Part shown: positions 53,266 through 60,810 of the stretch, in pieces
Layout of the letters: each line of letters begins with the position of its first letter
Position numbering within the stretch: the stretch's first letter is position 1
Origin: Mycobacterium interjectum
GTDB taxonomy: Bacteria; Actinomycetota; Actinomycetes; Mycobacteriales; Mycobacteriaceae
DNA length: 64,000 bases
Assembly (NCBI GenBank): GCA_002102225.1
Contig: LQPB01000034.1
Location: 1-64,000 of the forward strand
Direction of reading: 5' to 3'
The notes under the pieces: generated by a model
The model's input: the letters and a program-made list of their open reading frames with translations, nothing else
Told to the model about the DNA's origin: nothing
Databases searched by the model: none
Program-made: the position numbers and the translations under genes

Positions 53266-54476
53266 TGGAGCTTGACTACACACCCGGGCAGCAACAACTT
53301 CGCGCCGAGATCCGCGCCGCGCTGGAACGGGTGATGACACCGGAACGCATCGCGGCGATCGGCGACCGCGTCGAGGGTGGCCCGGAAGTGCGGGACTGCG
53401 TGCGCGCCCTGGGCGCGGCCGGCCTGCTCGGCGTGGGATGGCCCGAAGAGTATGGCGGGCGGGGCTTCTCGGCGATCGAGCAGTTCATCTTCTCCGAGGA
53501 GGCGCAGCGGGTCAGCGCGCCGATCCCACTGGTGACGCTCAACACCGTCGGGCCGACGCTGATGCAGTACGGCACCGACGAACAGAAGCGGACGTTTCTG
53601 CCGGCGATCCTGGACGGCAGCGTGGAGTTCGCGATCGGCTACTCCGAGCCGGGGGCGGGCAGCGATTTGGCGTCGCTGCGCACCACCGCCGTGCGCGACG
53701 GCGCGGACTGGGTGATCAACGGCCAGAAGATGTTCACCAGCGGCGCCGCCTATGCCGATTACATCTGGCTGGCCGCGCGCACCGACCCGAACGTCAAGAA
53801 GCACAAGGGCATTTCCATCTTCATCGTGCCCACCTCGTCGCCGGGGTTCTCCTGGCAGCCGCTGCACACCATGCCCGGCGTCTCCACCTTCTACACGTTC
53901 TACGACGACGTGCGGGTCCCGGCCAGCGCCATCGTGGCCGGCGAAAACCAGGGGTGGCAGCTGATCACCACGCAGTTGAACTTCGAACGCGCCGCGCTGG
54001 GCAACCTGGGCGCGCTCGAGCCGCTGTTCGAGAAGACCCTGGATTGGGCCGCCACCACCGAGCTCGACGGCGCCCGTGTCCTCGACCAGCCGTGGGTGCG
54101 GCTCGCGCTGGCCCGGGTCGAGGCGCAGGTCGCCGCGTACAAACTCATCAACGCGCGGGTCAACGCCGCCATGTCCCAGGGCGGGGCGAGCACGGGCCTG
54201 GATATGGGACAGGCGTCGGCGGCCAAGGTTTTCGGCACCGAGCTCACCCAGCAGGTCGCCCGTCAGCTGCTGGAGGTGCTCGACGGCAACGGGATACGCT
54301 CCGGCGCCGACGCACCGCTGCGCGGGGCCCTCGAATCCGCCTACCGGTTCGCGGTCATCAACACGTTCGGCGGTGGCGCCAACGAGATTCAGCGTGACAT
54401 CATCGCCATGGCCGGGTTGGGGATGCCGAGGGCGCCCCGCGACCTTCGTGCCCAGCAGACAACAGGAGGATCATGA
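53265..54476 (+). CDS. Acyl-CoA dehydrogenase subunit 1, ChsE2/FadE29-like
   Basis: A 403-residue flavoprotein subunit closely resembling FadE29 (ChsE2) of the cholesterol igr operon: GLLGVGWPEEYGGRGFSAIEQ, TVGPTLMQYGT, GYSEPGAGSDLASLRTTA and FGGGANEIQRDIIA. It keeps the N-terminal FAD/substrate loop (EPGAGSD) but lacks the C-terminal R-x-QFG-x-x-I FAD motif, which is found in the partner encoded at 55428. This complementarity indicates an alpha2beta2 heterotetramer. Start ATG 53265 shares a base with the P450 stop. Confidence 0.9.
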   Translation: MELDYTPGQQQLRAEIRAALERVMTPERIAAIGDRVEGGPEVRDCVRALGAAGLLGVGWPEEYGGRGFSAIEQFIFSEEAQRVSAPIPLVTLNTVGPTLMQYGTDEQKRTFLPAILDGSVEFAIGYSEPGAGSDLASLRTTAVRDGADWVINGQKMFTSGAAYADYIWLAARTDPNVKKHKGISIFIVPTSSPGFSWQPLHTMPGVSTFYTFYDDVRVPASAIVAGENQGWQLITTQLNFERAALGNLGALEPLFEKTLDWAATTELDGARVLDQPWVRLALARVEAQVAAYKLINARVNAAMSQGGASTGLDMGQASAAKVFGTELTQQVARQLLEVLDGNGIRSGADAPLRGALESAYRFAVINTFGGGANEIQRDIIAMAGLGMPRAPRDLRAQQTTGGS

Positions 54477-55021
54477 CCGACCAAGATTCCGAGGTGCGCA
54501 CCAAATTGCGGGCGCTCGTCGGCAAGCCCACCGGCGGCACCGGACTGCCCACGGTGGCACCGGATCCGGTCAACCAGCCGATGATCCGGCACTGGGCCCA
54601 CGCGCTCGCCGACATGAACCCCGTCTACCTCGATCCGGAGTTCGCGGCCTCGTCGCGGTTCGGCGGCATCGTGTCGCCGCCGGTGATGCTGCAAACCTGG
54701 ACGATGCCGTCGCCGAAGCTGGAGGGAATCCGCGAGCGGGGCGGCGCCCCGGTCGAGATCCTCAGCAACCCAACGGCATTCCTGGACGAGGCCGGGTACA
54801 CCAGCACGGTGGCGACCAACTCGGAATTCGAGATCGAACGCTATCCCCGGCTCGGTGATGTCATCAGCTCGACGTCGGTGTTCGAGGAGGTCTCCGACGA
54901 GAAGAAGACGGCGCTGGGCACCGGTTTCTTCCTGACCTGGCTGATCACCTACACCGATCAGACCGGTGAGGTGCTGGGGCGACAGCGATTCCGGGTGCTG
55001 CGATTCAGGCCGGCAGCCTGA
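54473..55021 (+). CDS. MaoC-like hot-dog protein, equivalent of the N-terminal half of ChsH2
   Basis: A 182-residue hot-dog-fold protein. The hydratase-2 motif region reads ADMNPVYLDPEFA, with Tyr where the catalytic His would be, so it is probably the structural partner of the MaoC protein encoded at 56540. In M. tuberculosis ChsH2 (Rv3542c) this domain is fused to a DUF35 domain; here the DUF35 part is a separate gene that starts on this gene's last base. Start ATG 54473, overlapping the dehydrogenase stop, with AGGAGGATC nearby. Confidence 0.88.
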   Translation: MTDQDSEVRTKLRALVGKPTGGTGLPTVAPDPVNQPMIRHWAHALADMNPVYLDPEFAASSRFGGIVSPPVMLQTWTMPSPKLEGIRERGGAPVEILSNPTAFLDEAGYTSTVATNSEFEIERYPRLGDVISSTSVFEEVSDEKKTALGTGFFLTWLITYTDQTGEVLGRQRFRVLRFRPAA

Positions 55022-55419
55022 TGGCGCCCCGACTGGCGCCGGCGATCAGCCCGGACACCGAGTTCTTCTGGAACGGCTTGCGCGACCAGAAGCTGCTGAT
55101 CCAGCGCTGTTCCGGATGCGGCGCGCTGCGGCACCCGCCCCGCCCCATGTGTCCGAACTGCCGGTCCCTGGACTGGGAAGCGATCGAGTCGTCGGGCCGC
55201 GGCACCGTCTACAGCTACGTGATGCCGCACGAACCCAAATTCCCGTTCTTCGAGTACCCGTACATCGTGGTGCTGGTACAGCTCGACGAGGGGGTGCGGC
55301 TGGTGTCGAACCTGTGCGGCATCGATCCCGCCGACGTCACGGTCGGGATGCCGGTCGAGGTCTTTTACCAGGCTTTCGACGACGACCTGGTGCTGCACCA
55401 GTTCCGGCCCGTCCAGTAG
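55021..55419 (+). CDS. DUF35 zinc-ribbon/OB-fold protein, equivalent of the C-terminal half of ChsH2
   Basis: A 132-residue acyl-CoA-binding protein. The zinc ribbon is CSGCGALRHPPRPMCPNC (C-x2-C-x10-C-x2-C, about 30-47), followed by an OB fold (GRGTVYSYVMPHEPKFPFFEYPY). In the igr system this domain of ChsH2 binds the thiolase-like Ltp2 to form the retro-aldolase. ATG 55021 uses the last base of the upstream stop codon (TGATG), indicating tight coupling. A gap of 8 bp separates it from the second dehydrogenase. Confidence 0.9.
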   Translation: MAPRLAPAISPDTEFFWNGLRDQKLLIQRCSGCGALRHPPRPMCPNCRSLDWEAIESSGRGTVYSYVMPHEPKFPFFEYPYIVVLVQLDEGVRLVSNLCGIDPADVTVGMPVEVFYQAFDDDLVLHQFRPVQ

Positions 55420-55427
55420 GTGGCGCA

Positions 55428-56543
55428 ATGGATTTCACGTTCACCGAAGAGCAGGAGACGATCGCCAAACTCGCGCGCGAGACCTTCGGGCGCCGGGCCA
55501 CCCCCGACCGGCTGACCGAACTGGAGGCCGGCGAGACCCGTTACGACGCCGCACTCTGGAGCGAGCTCGCGGCCGCCGACCTGTTGGGCACGGCGCTGCC
55601 GGAGGCGGTCGGCGGGAACGGCGGCGGGTTCCTGGAGCTGGGCGTCCTGCTCGCCGAGGTCGGCTGGAGCGTGGCCCCGGTGCCGGCCTACGCGACGCTG
55701 GTGCTGGGCGCCGACCCGATCGCCCGGCACGGATCTCCCGAACAACAGCGACGATTCCTGCCCGGCGTCGTCGCCGGAACCCGCATCCTGACCGCGGGCC
55801 TGCAAGAGGCCGGCCGATCCGATCCGGTCAGCCCGTCCACCAAAGCCTCACGCGACGGGGCGAATTGGCGACTGGAGGGGGCCAAGGAGCTGGTGCCGGC
55901 CGCCCAGCTGGCCGACACCATCCTGATTCCGGCCGCCATGGACGACGGTAGTGTGGGCCTGTTTTTGCTGCCCGCCGACGCTCGCGGCGTCGAGATCCGG
56001 CCGGTCGCGACCACCAACCGGGAACCGCACGCGGACGTATTCCTCGACGGCGCAATCGTTTCCGCACACGACCTGCTCGACGGCCCGGTCGAATCCTTGC
56101 ACACGCGCGCCCTGGTCGGCCTGTGCGCGATTCAACTCGGCGTATCCGAGCGCGCCCTGCGCATCGCGGCCGAGTACACCAGCGGCCGTGAACAATTCGG
56201 GCGGCCCATCGGCAGCTTCCAGGCGGTGCAGCAGCGGCTGGCCGACGCCTTCATCGACGTCGAAGCCATCCGCTGGACCACCTGGCACGCGGCCTGGCTG
56301 ATCGCGCGGGGACGACCCTCGGAGGAGGCCGACCGGGCGGCCCGCATCGCGAAGTTCTGGGCCGCCGAGGCCGGCTCCCGGGTCGCCGCCAGCGCCCAGC
56401 AGGTCCACGGCGGCATCGGGATCGACGTCACCTATCCCCTGCACCGCTATTTCCTGTGGGCCAAGCACAACGAGCTCGCGCTCGGCCCCGCGCCTGCCCA
56501 GCTGGCCAGTATCGGCAGCACCTATCCGGAAGGAATCCGATGA
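55428..56543 (+). CDS. Acyl-CoA dehydrogenase subunit 2, ChsE1/FadE28-like
   Basis: A 371-residue partner of the upstream subunit. The C-terminal FAD-binding motif REQFGRPIGSFQAVQ and the family end QVHGGIGIDVTYPLHRYF are intact, but the N-terminal loop, normally EPGAGSD, is degenerate (GLQEAGRSDPVSPSTKAS). It therefore supplies the half of the FAD site missing in subunit 1, as in ChsE1-ChsE2. Start ATG 55428 (MDFTFTEEQE); overlaps the next gene by 4 bp. Confidence 0.9.
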   Translation: MDFTFTEEQETIAKLARETFGRRATPDRLTELEAGETRYDAALWSELAAADLLGTALPEAVGGNGGGFLELGVLLAEVGWSVAPVPAYATLVLGADPIARHGSPEQQRRFLPGVVAGTRILTAGLQEAGRSDPVSPSTKASRDGANWRLEGAKELVPAAQLADTILIPAAMDDGSVGLFLLPADARGVEIRPVATTNREPHADVFLDGAIVSAHDLLDGPVESLHTRALVGLCAIQLGVSERALRIAAEYTSGREQFGRPIGSFQAVQQRLADAFIDVEAIRWTTWHAAWLIARGRPSEEADRAARIAKFWAAEAGSRVAASAQQVHGGIGIDVTYPLHRYFLWAKHNELALGPAPAQLASIGSTYPEGIR

Positions 56544-56992
56544 CGACCGCCGATAGCCGCACCACCCTCAAGTGGGCCGACATCAACGTCGGCGACGAGG
56601 TCGCCCCGCTCGAAATCCCCATCACCACAACGATGATCGTCGCCGGTGCGATCGCGTCGCGGGACTTCATGCCGGTGCACCACGACCGCGACTTCGCCAA
56701 CAAGCAGGGCTCGCCGAACCTGTTCATGAACATCCTGACCACCAACGGGTATTGCGTCCGCTTCCTCACCGACTGGGCCGGGCCCGAGGCGATGGTGAAG
56801 AACCTGTCGATTCGCCTCGGCGTGCCGTGCTTCCCCGACGACCCGCTGCGCTTCACCGGCAGCGTGACAGCCAAAACCGAGGGCTCCGACGGTGAGAACT
56901 TCGTCGAGGTGACGTTCAAGGGCTCCAACAGCCTGGGCGACCACGTCTCGGGAACCGCCGTGCTGAGCCTGCTCGACGGGGCGGCCGCGTGA
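56540..56992 (+). CDS. MaoC-family enoyl-CoA hydratase, ChsH1-like
   Basis: A 150-residue hot-dog hydratase adding water to the enoyl-CoA formed by the dehydrogenase pair. The catalytic Asp and His lie in ASRDFMPVHHDRDFA (about 38-52), the hydratase-2 pattern, so this is the active subunit complementing the His-less protein at 54473. ATG 56540 overlaps the dehydrogenase stop (ATGA), and its own stop overlaps the thiolase start. Confidence 0.9.
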   Translation: MTTADSRTTLKWADINVGDEVAPLEIPITTTMIVAGAIASRDFMPVHHDRDFANKQGSPNLFMNILTTNGYCVRFLTDWAGPEAMVKNLSIRLGVPCFPDDPLRFTGSVTAKTEGSDGENFVEVTFKGSNSLGDHVSGTAVLSLLDGAAA

Positions 56993-58158
56993 GCGGCTCG
57001 CTGCCCGGCGCCGCCGCCATCGTCGGCATCGGCCAGACCGAGTTCTCCAAAGAGTCCGGGCGCAGCGAGCTCCAATTGGCCTGCGAGGCCGTCAGTGCCG
57101 CGCTCGACGACGCCGGCCTGACGCCCGCCGACGTCGACGGCATGGTCACCTTCACCATGGACTCCAGCGACGAGATCGAGATCGCCCGCAACGTGGGCAT
57201 CGGCGACCTGAGCTTCTTCTCCCGCGTCCATCACGGCGGCGGCGCGGCGGCCGGCACGGTGGTGCACGCGGCGATGGCCGTCGCGACGGGCGTCGCCGAC
57301 GTGGTGGTGTGCTGGCGCGCCTTCAACGAGCGCTCCGGCTTCCGGTTCGGCGGCAGCGGGCGCAATATGGCGGAGACCCCGCTGTTCATGGCGCACTACG
57401 CGCCGTTCGGGTTGCTCACGCCGGCGGCCTGGGTCGCGATGCACGCCCAGCGCTACATGTCGACGTACGGGGTGACCAACGAGGACTTCGGCCGCATCGC
57501 CGTCGTCGACCGCGCGCACGCGGCGACCAATCCCGACGCCTGGTTCTACCAGCGCCCGATCACGCTGGAAGACCACCAGAACTCGCGCTGGATCGTCGAA
57601 CCCGTGCTGCGGCTCCTGGATTGCTGCCAGGAGAGCGACGGCGGGGTCGCCCTGGTGGTGACCAGCGCCGAACGCGCCCGGGATCTTCGCCAGCCGCCGG
57701 CGGTGATCACCGCGGCGGCCCAGGGCGCGGCCGCCAACGGCGAGATGATGACCAGTTACTACCGCGACGACATCACCGGGCTGCCGGAGATGGGGGTGGT
57801 CGCCAACCGGCTGTGGCGCGATTCGGGCCTCAAACCCCAGGACATCCAAACCGCCTTCATCTACGACCATTTCACGCCGTTCGTGTTCACCCAGCTCGAG
57901 GAGCTTGGCTTCTGCGGGCGCGGCGAGGCCAAGGACTTCGCCACCGTCGAGCGGCTCTCGCTCGGCGGGGAATTTCCGATCAACACCAACGGCGGCCTGC
58001 TGGGCGAGGCGTACATCCACGGCATGAACGGCATCACCGAGGGCGTGCGGCAGGTGCGCGGCACCTCGCACAACCAGGTCGACAACGTCGAGCACGTGCT
58101 CGTCACCTCGGGAACCGGCGTGCCCACCAGCGGACTGATCCTCGCGCCTGCCGATTAA
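56989..58158 (+). CDS. Thiolase-like lipid-transfer protein, Ltp2-type retro-aldolase
   Basis: A 389-residue SCP-x/thiolase-fold protein very similar to Ltp2 (Rv3540c): IVGIGQTEFSKESGRSELQLA, ITLEDHQNSRWI, YDHFTPFVFTQLEELGFCG and GEAYIHGMNGI. Ltp2 with the DUF35 domain of ChsH2 cleaves the 22-hydroxy-steroyl-CoA thioester to a 17-keto steroid and propionyl-CoA. The Tyr residues in MMTSYYRDD and GEAYIHG are conserved candidates for catalysis. Start GTG 56989. Confidence 0.92.
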   Translation: MSGSLPGAAAIVGIGQTEFSKESGRSELQLACEAVSAALDDAGLTPADVDGMVTFTMDSSDEIEIARNVGIGDLSFFSRVHHGGGAAAGTVVHAAMAVATGVADVVVCWRAFNERSGFRFGGSGRNMAETPLFMAHYAPFGLLTPAAWVAMHAQRYMSTYGVTNEDFGRIAVVDRAHAATNPDAWFYQRPITLEDHQNSRWIVEPVLRLLDCCQESDGGVALVVTSAERARDLRQPPAVITAAAQGAAANGEMMTSYYRDDITGLPEMGVVANRLWRDSGLKPQDIQTAFIYDHFTPFVFTQLEELGFCGRGEAKDFATVERLSLGGEFPINTNGGLLGEAYIHGMNGITEGVRQVRGTSHNQVDNVEHVLVTSGTGVPTSGLILAPAD

Positions 58159-58169
58159 GGGGGAAGCTC

Positions 58170-59240
58170 ATGCCCAAGCTCGCGGTATTGACCGCACCCG
58201 GGGGGCCGATCGAGCTGGCCGAATTCCCGCTCACCGCGCCCGCCCCGGGGACCGCCGCCCTCAAGCTGAGGATGGCCGGCATCTGCGGATCCGACCTGCA
58301 CATCTTCCGCGGCGAGCTGCCCTTGCCCTGCCCCTTCGCGCTGGGCCACGAAATGGTCGGCGAGATAGCCGAACTCGGTGACGGGCTCGCCACCGACGCG
58401 ACCGGCAAGCCGCTCGCCGTCGGCGATCGCGTCGTCACCCCGTACTTTTGGACCTGCGGGCGCTGCCACGCGTGCGCGCGGGGCCGGCCCCACGCCTGCC
58501 AGAACCTGATGGCCGGCGAATACCGCACCCACGACCAGCAGCCGCATTTCGTTGCCGCGCACGGTGAGTACTACTACACCAGTCGGCGGCAGCCGCTGTA
58601 CAAGGTGCCCGAGGACCTCGCCGACGAGGCCGTCGCGCCGCTGAATTGCGCACTGGCCCAGGTGTTGTTCGCGCTGCGCGACGTGCGCCTGGGCGACACC
58701 GTCGTCATCCAGGGCGCGGGCGGGCTGGGCATCAACGCCGCGGCCGTGGCACGCACCGCCGGTGCGGCCGCAGTCATCGTCATCGACAAGATCCCCGAAA
58801 GGCTCGACGTGGCAGCCGATTTCGGCGCCACGTGCTGCATCGACGCAAGCGCCATCTCGACCTTCGAGGTGACCGAGCGGGTCCGAGCACACACCGACGG
58901 CATCGGCGCCGACTGGGTGCTCGAGGTCGTCGGGGTGCCGGGCGTCATCCCCGACGGGGTCGGCTTTCTGAACAACGGCGGCACGCTGCTCGAGGTCGGC
59001 AACGTCGGGATGGGGCGCACCTTCGAGCTCGATCCGAGCTCGCTGGTCTACGGCAACAAGTCCGTGCGCGGCGTGATGCTCTACGACCCCGTGACGCTGG
59101 CGATCGGGCTGTCCTTCTTGCAGCACACCGACTTTCCGTTCGGCCGGCTGATGCCCAAGCCCTACCATCTGGCCGACATCAACGACGCCTTCGCCTCGGC
59201 CGATGCCGGGCTGGTGCCCCGAGGGGCGTTGGTGCCATGA
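58170..59240 (+). CDS. Zinc-dependent alcohol dehydrogenase (MDR family)
   Basis: A 356-residue medium-chain dehydrogenase. Catalytic zinc ligands are in GICGSDLH and LGHEMVGE, the structural zinc set in CGRCHACARGRPHAC, and the NAD(P) fold in IQGAGGLGINAAAVA. AAGGGGGAAG precedes ATG 58170, 11 bp after the ltp2-like gene. It may oxidise the P450-made alcohol to the aldehyde used by the divergent ALDH. It overlaps the TetR gene by 4 bp. Confidence 0.9.
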   Translation: MPKLAVLTAPGGPIELAEFPLTAPAPGTAALKLRMAGICGSDLHIFRGELPLPCPFALGHEMVGEIAELGDGLATDATGKPLAVGDRVVTPYFWTCGRCHACARGRPHACQNLMAGEYRTHDQQPHFVAAHGEYYYTSRRQPLYKVPEDLADEAVAPLNCALAQVLFALRDVRLGDTVVIQGAGGLGINAAAVARTAGAAAVIVIDKIPERLDVAADFGATCCIDASAISTFEVTERVRAHTDGIGADWVLEVVGVPGVIPDGVGFLNNGGTLLEVGNVGMGRTFELDPSSLVYGNKSVRGVMLYDPVTLAIGLSFLQHTDFPFGRLMPKPYHLADINDAFASADAGLVPRGALVP

Positions 59241-59842
59241 CTCAGGCGACGCAGGCCACCGATACGCGCGAACTCATCGTCGAGTCCGCGTTCATGTGTT
59301 TCGGCAGACAGGGCCTGGACAAGGCCACCATCGTCGACATCGCCAGGCAGGCCGGCGTTTCACGCAGCACCATCTACGAGTATTTCAGCGACAAGGGCGC
59401 GATCGTCGAAGCGTGCGCCGAACACGCCTCGGAGCGGTTCTACCGCGAGATGTCCAAGGCGATGGCCCAGGGCAGCTCACTGGAGGACAAGCTGAGCCGC
59501 GCGGCGGTGTTCGTCACCCAGGCACGGCGGGTCATCGCCTCCGAGAAGTACTTCGACGAGGACGCGATCAGCCTGCTGCTGACCAAAGACGCCGCGGTGT
59601 TGCTGCGCGAGTGCGTCGACTTCTTCGCGCCCTATCTGTCCGCCGCCAGGCTCACCGGCGAGGTCCGTAAGGACCTCGACGTCGAGGCCGCCGGGGAATG
59701 GTTCGCGCGCATACTCTTTTCGCTGTTCAGCACGCCGTCGTCGACGCTGGACATGGACAACCCCGAGGTGGCGGCGGAGTTCGTGCGCGCCCACGTGGTC
59801 CGGGGATTCGCCAGCGATCGCGCGCGGCCCCGCCGCGGCTGA
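59237..59842 (+). CDS. TetR-family regulator of the P450-Ltp2 cluster
   Basis: A 201-residue repressor. The N-terminal HTH reads ATIVDIARQAGVSRSTIYEYFSDKGAIVEA (about 32-61); the C-terminal helical domain would bind the effector, perhaps an acyl-CoA intermediate. ATG 59237 overlaps the alcohol dehydrogenase stop, so it is the last gene of the operon and is likely to act on the palindrome at 52039-52059. Neither ligand nor site is proven. Confidence 0.88.
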   Translation: MTQATQATDTRELIVESAFMCFGRQGLDKATIVDIARQAGVSRSTIYEYFSDKGAIVEACAEHASERFYREMSKAMAQGSSLEDKLSRAAVFVTQARRVIASEKYFDEDAISLLLTKDAAVLLRECVDFFAPYLSAARLTGEVRKDLDVEAAGEWFARILFSLFSTPSSTLDMDNPEVAAEFVRAHVVRGFASDRARPRRG

Positions 59843-59853
59843 GGCTCATCGTC

Positions 59854-59947
59854 GAGTGTGCATCGTTGGCCTTTGGTGTGCGCCCGGGGCGGGATTTGGG
59901 CGGTTTTCGCGCCCTGCACGCACACTGAAATGCCTGAGCGCACACTC
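59854..59947. repeat. Dispersed palindromic repeat, copy R2
   Basis: A 94-bp element bounded by perfect 8-bp terminal inverted repeats GAGTGTGC (59854-59861) and GCACACTC (59940-59947), with internal GGGGCGGGATTT as in R1 and R3. The stop codon of the MBL gene (59946-59948) overlaps its right end. It lies between the convergent tetR and MBL genes. Confidence 0.75.
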
Positions 59948-60689
59948 AGCGGCGCTGCTCGGCCCAAACGGTGTCGGCAGCGTGCACCGGTCGGCCATGG
60001 CCGGGCAGCAGATGCGCGACGGGTAGTTCTTCGAGACGCTTGCGGGTCGCGGCGGCACTCGCGGCGTCGACGATTTCCGGTGTGTGCCAGGCCTGGCCAC
60101 GGACGGTCAGCACGGCGTCGCCGGACAGCAGCGTCCGGGTCGTCGGGTTCCACAGCGCGATGCTGTCGTCGGTGTGACCGTTGGCGTTGACCACCGTCCA
60201 CTCCGGCGCCCCGGGCACCGGCTGGCCGTCGGCAAGCCCGCCGCCGGGCGGCGGACCCGTCCAGCGCATGCCCGCCGGCGTGCCGTAGCCCGCCACCCAG
60301 GCGCCACTGAGAAACCCGGCCAAGCCCCGCCGATCCAGCGGCTGGTCGATCATGGTGGGCCAGATGCTGGCGGCCCGGCCCAGGGTCGGCGTGCGCGGTT
60401 TCGCCCCGTCCAGGTAGGCAAGTGTGGCCTCGGGCAACCAGATTGGCGCGCGGTGGCGCGTGGCCAGCTCCGCCGCACCGGCGACGTGGTCGCTGTGCCC
60501 GTGCGTCGCCACGACGCCGCGCAGGGTTCCGGCGCGGCCCAGCGCGGTCGCGAGATCGCCGGCGACCCGCGGTAGCCCGGCGTCGACCACCACCGCGCCG
60601 TCACCGTTGCGCAGGACGTAGCAGTTGAAGATCCAGCGCGACAGCCGGGTGATGCCGAGGTCGGGCATCTCGTCGATAACCAGGCTCAT
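59946..60689 (-). CDS. Metallo-beta-lactamase-fold hydrolase
   Basis: A 247-residue MBL-fold protein. Metal ligands are in ATHGHSDHVAG (HxHxDH), ANGHTDDS, SGDAVL and LLPGHGRP. This pattern fits glyoxalase-II or quinol/lactone-type hydrolases; substrate unknown. Start ATG 60689 (MSLVIDEMPD); an in-frame start at 60716 is possible. The gene is flanked on both sides by copies of the same palindromic repeat in the same orientation (R2 and R3), which may reflect mobility of the segment. Confidence 0.88.
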   Translation of the reverse strand: MSLVIDEMPDLGITRLSRWIFNCYVLRNGDGAVVVDAGLPRVAGDLATALGRAGTLRGVVATHGHSDHVAGAAELATRHRAPIWLPEATLAYLDGAKPRTPTLGRAASIWPTMIDQPLDRRGLAGFLSGAWVAGYGTPAGMRWTGPPPGGGLADGQPVPGAPEWTVVNANGHTDDSIALWNPTTRTLLSGDAVLTVRGQAWHTPEIVDAASAAATRKRLEELPVAHLLPGHGRPVHAADTVWAEQRR

Positions 60690-60717
60690 GCCCGAGACGC
60701 TACGCCCGGCGCGCATC

Positions 60718-60810
60718 GAGTGTGCATCCCGGGTTTCGGGTGTGCGGCCAGGGCGGGATTTCGGCGAAATCCCCTCCCCGAGTTCACACCGAACGCCGTG
60801 AGTTCACCCT
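60718..60810. repeat. Dispersed palindromic repeat, copy R3
   Basis: It starts with GAGTGTGCATC (as R2) and holds CAGGGCGGGATTTCGG; the right end is degenerate (GTGAGTTCACCC). The stop of the proline dehydrogenase gene (60804-60806) lies inside it. It sits upstream of the MBL gene. Confidence 0.7.

Noticed and set aside
59843..59945. Insertion-sequence remnant next to the TetR gene
   Set aside because: No transposase-like coding; the sequence is explained by the palindromic repeat R2.
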